64,000 nt of DNA from assembly GCA_039033415.1 (NCBI GenBank), contig JBCCCR010000014.1, positions 62,001-126,000 on the forward strand, written 5' to 3'. The stretch is from Pseudomonadota bacterium. GTDB lineage: Bacteria > Pseudomonadota > Gammaproteobacteria > Xanthomonadales > SZUA-38. Both the position numbers and the translations under genes were made by a program. Of this stretch, positions 63,147 through 64,000 are shown one piece after another. How positions within the stretch are numbered: the stretch's first letter is position 1; each line of letters begins with the position of its first letter. The notes beneath the pieces are model-generated. The model had not been told where the DNA came from and ran no database searches. It worked only from the letters and a program-made list of their open reading frames with translations.

Positions 63147-63701
63147 CTAGCTGAACCAGTCCGCGAAAGGCCATTCGGGCCACGTTCGAGTGAGGTAGAC
63201 CAGGTAGATCATCCCCAGCGCGAAGACGATGAAACCCACATATTCGGCCCACGGCGGAAAGTGAAACCGCGGCCCGGTAACCTCGTCCAGCTGCCGCTGG
63301 CGATTCCTCGATCGAGTCCATGTTGCCCATTCCTTTTGCGATCGACGCGACCAGTCTTCATCGATCCGCTCCAGCAGCTCGCGTTGGCGACCATGCAAAA
63401 GGTTGTTGAGTTTGTCGACGTGCGTATCGCGTGACGCCTCAACATCCTCGCGGGCCGCGCGCCAGCAAGCCGCTGCGCAGAGGGTGAACAAAAGCTCGTG
63501 GCGGTCCGTATAGCGACGGGTTTCATGGACATGGCCGCGAGAGCTGTTGACCAGCGACCAGCTGCCGTCATCGTTGCACTGCACATGGTCGCCACCCTCG
63601 TGGTGAGGATGAAAATCGACGGTTGGCCAGCGGCGCTCCTCGCCGGTCCGGCTCAGCAAACGCCGGTATTCGCGGGTCAGCTCCTGTTGGCGTTGATCCA
63701 T
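63147..63701 (-). CDS. Imm63-like immunity protein with C-terminal membrane helix
   Basis: A 184-residue protein. Residues about 25-135 have the layout I associate with the Imm63 family of polymorphic-toxin immunity proteins: an E-G-G-x-H-V strand (EGGDHVQCNDDGSWSLVNSS), an E-T-R-R strand leading to DRHELLFTLC, then LLHGRQRELLERIDEDWSRR. A final segment (YVGFIVFALGMIYLVYLTRTW) is a membrane helix, which plain Imm63 proteins do not have. ATG 63701 is chosen because longer in-frame sequence overlaps the upstream gene in another frame. It lies 16 bases downstream of the anchor-Q-type gene. No toxin gene is visible, so an immunity role is a guess. Confidence 0.5.
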   Translation of the reverse strand: MDQRQQELTREYRRLLSRTGEERRWPTVDFHPHHEGGDHVQCNDDGSWSLVNSSRGHVHETRRYTDRHELLFTLCAAACWRAAREDVEASRDTHVDKLNNLLHGRQRELLERIDEDWSRRSQKEWATWTRSRNRQRQLDEVTGPRFHFPPWAEYVGFIVFALGMIYLVYLTRTWPEWPFADWFS

Positions 63702-63717
63702 GGCAGGCGCGTTTGCG

Positions 63718-64000
63718 CTACTCAAAGCCGTCGCGGAACACCTGATCCCCAAGACCACCACCGGCGCTCGTGATGCAAAGTGACAATCCGCCATACTCCA
63801 GCGCGCCCAGGTCGGGCGCGCCGTCGTCGCGCGGCCGGCCACAAAAGTCTTCGGGCACAGATAGGACGGGCTGCCCTTGATCGAGGAACGCGCTGCCGTC
63901 CAGCAGGGCAAAATCCGCGTTATCCGGATCGACAAACCATGCCCGCATATCGGTCAGGGAAACGTTCTCGAGATTACCCTGCTCGCTACTGACTCCCTGA
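63718..64000 (-). CDS. Choice-of-anchor Q domain secreted protein, C-terminal part
   Basis: Only the last 93 residues are in the window; the N-terminus is beyond the right edge. They match the end of the choice-of-anchor Q domain: FVDPDNADFALLDGSAFLDQGQP, cited in part, then CGRPRDDGAPDLGALEYGG. A 20-residue tail ends in GDQVFRDGFE at the stop codon. Proteins with this domain are secreted beta-helix-like proteins that carry different C-terminal anchors in different lineages. Here the anchor position holds only the F-x-D-G-F-E tail, with no membrane helix or basic cluster, which suggests it is a sorting tag recognised by an unknown system. Confidence 0.75.
   Translation of the reverse strand, partial: QGVSSEQGNLENVSLTDMRAWFVDPDNADFALLDGSAFLDQGQPVLSVPEDFCGRPRDDGAPDLGALEYGGLSLCITSAGGGLGDQVFRDGFE

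Overview
This is a GC-rich, gene-dense chromosomal segment of a free-living gammaproteobacterium. The gene orders def-fmt-rsmB-(DUF4390)-ntrY-ntrX, lysM-dprA-smg-topA, polA/DUF2782, gmk-rpoZ-spoT-ridA-recG-ubiA and rph-rdgB-hemW are typical of that class. Secreted-protein features at both 26.7 kb and the right edge (an F-x-D-G-F-E motif) and the sigma factor/DUF3619/DUF3106 operon point towards the Lysobacterales (Xanthomonadales) side, perhaps a Wenzhouxiangella-like lineage. That placement is inference, because no rRNA is present. I see no tRNA, rRNA, insertion sequence, prophage or CRISPR array.

Layout. 0-6.3 kb (minus): one operon from def through fmt, rsmB, a DUF4390 lipoprotein and the NtrY/NtrX-type two-component pair; ntrX runs off the left edge. 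6.5-13 kb (plus): LysM protein, dprA, smg, topA, hemF. 13.0-13.3 kb: a gene-free stretch with stacked hairpins and a strong minus-strand intrinsic terminator, a candidate small RNA. 13.3-20.5 kb: orphan PAS membrane sensor, TauE-type permease, polA, DUF2782 protein, and a TRAP permease pair without a binding protein. 20.6-23 kb: a MarR-acetyltransferase fusion divergent from a phytanoyl-CoA dioxygenase-like gene with a palindromic operator candidate between them, then trmJ. 23-32.5 kb: large exported proteins (M14 carboxypeptidase, RIFT-barrel-like protein), OmpA-like and coiled-coil membrane proteins, a TPR protein and a DUF1508 protein. 32.7-38.2 kb: VOC protein, priA, a degenerate SDR, and the sigma factor operon. 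38.2-45.1 kb: a signalling cluster with an FHA-EAL protein, a methyltransferase with an N-terminal beta-sandwich, an FHA-GGDEF protein and a Lon-like AAA protease. 45.1-51 kb: nitroreductase, alanine-rich repeat lipoprotein, oligopeptidase B, gltA, rpmE2 and a membrane protein. 51-61.4 kb: housekeeping (CPXCG protein, hemW, rdgB, rph, yicC, gmk, rpoZ, spoT, ridA, recG, ubiA). 61.5-64 kb: MASE1-GGDEF cyclase, an Imm63-like protein, and the C-terminal part of a choice-of-anchor Q type secreted protein ending in the F-x-D-G-F-E motif.

How it fits together. Most of the window is core metabolism and information processing. Three c-di-GMP enzymes (FHA-EAL, FHA-GGDEF, MASE1-GGDEF) and an orphan PAS sensor give a signalling flavour. 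The least explained parts are the FHA/c-di-GMP cluster, the MarR-GNAT/dioxygenase pair, the Imm63-like/anchor-Q pair, the 13-kb RNA candidate and a 58-bp dispersed repeat found twice (15.2 and 20.6 kb).
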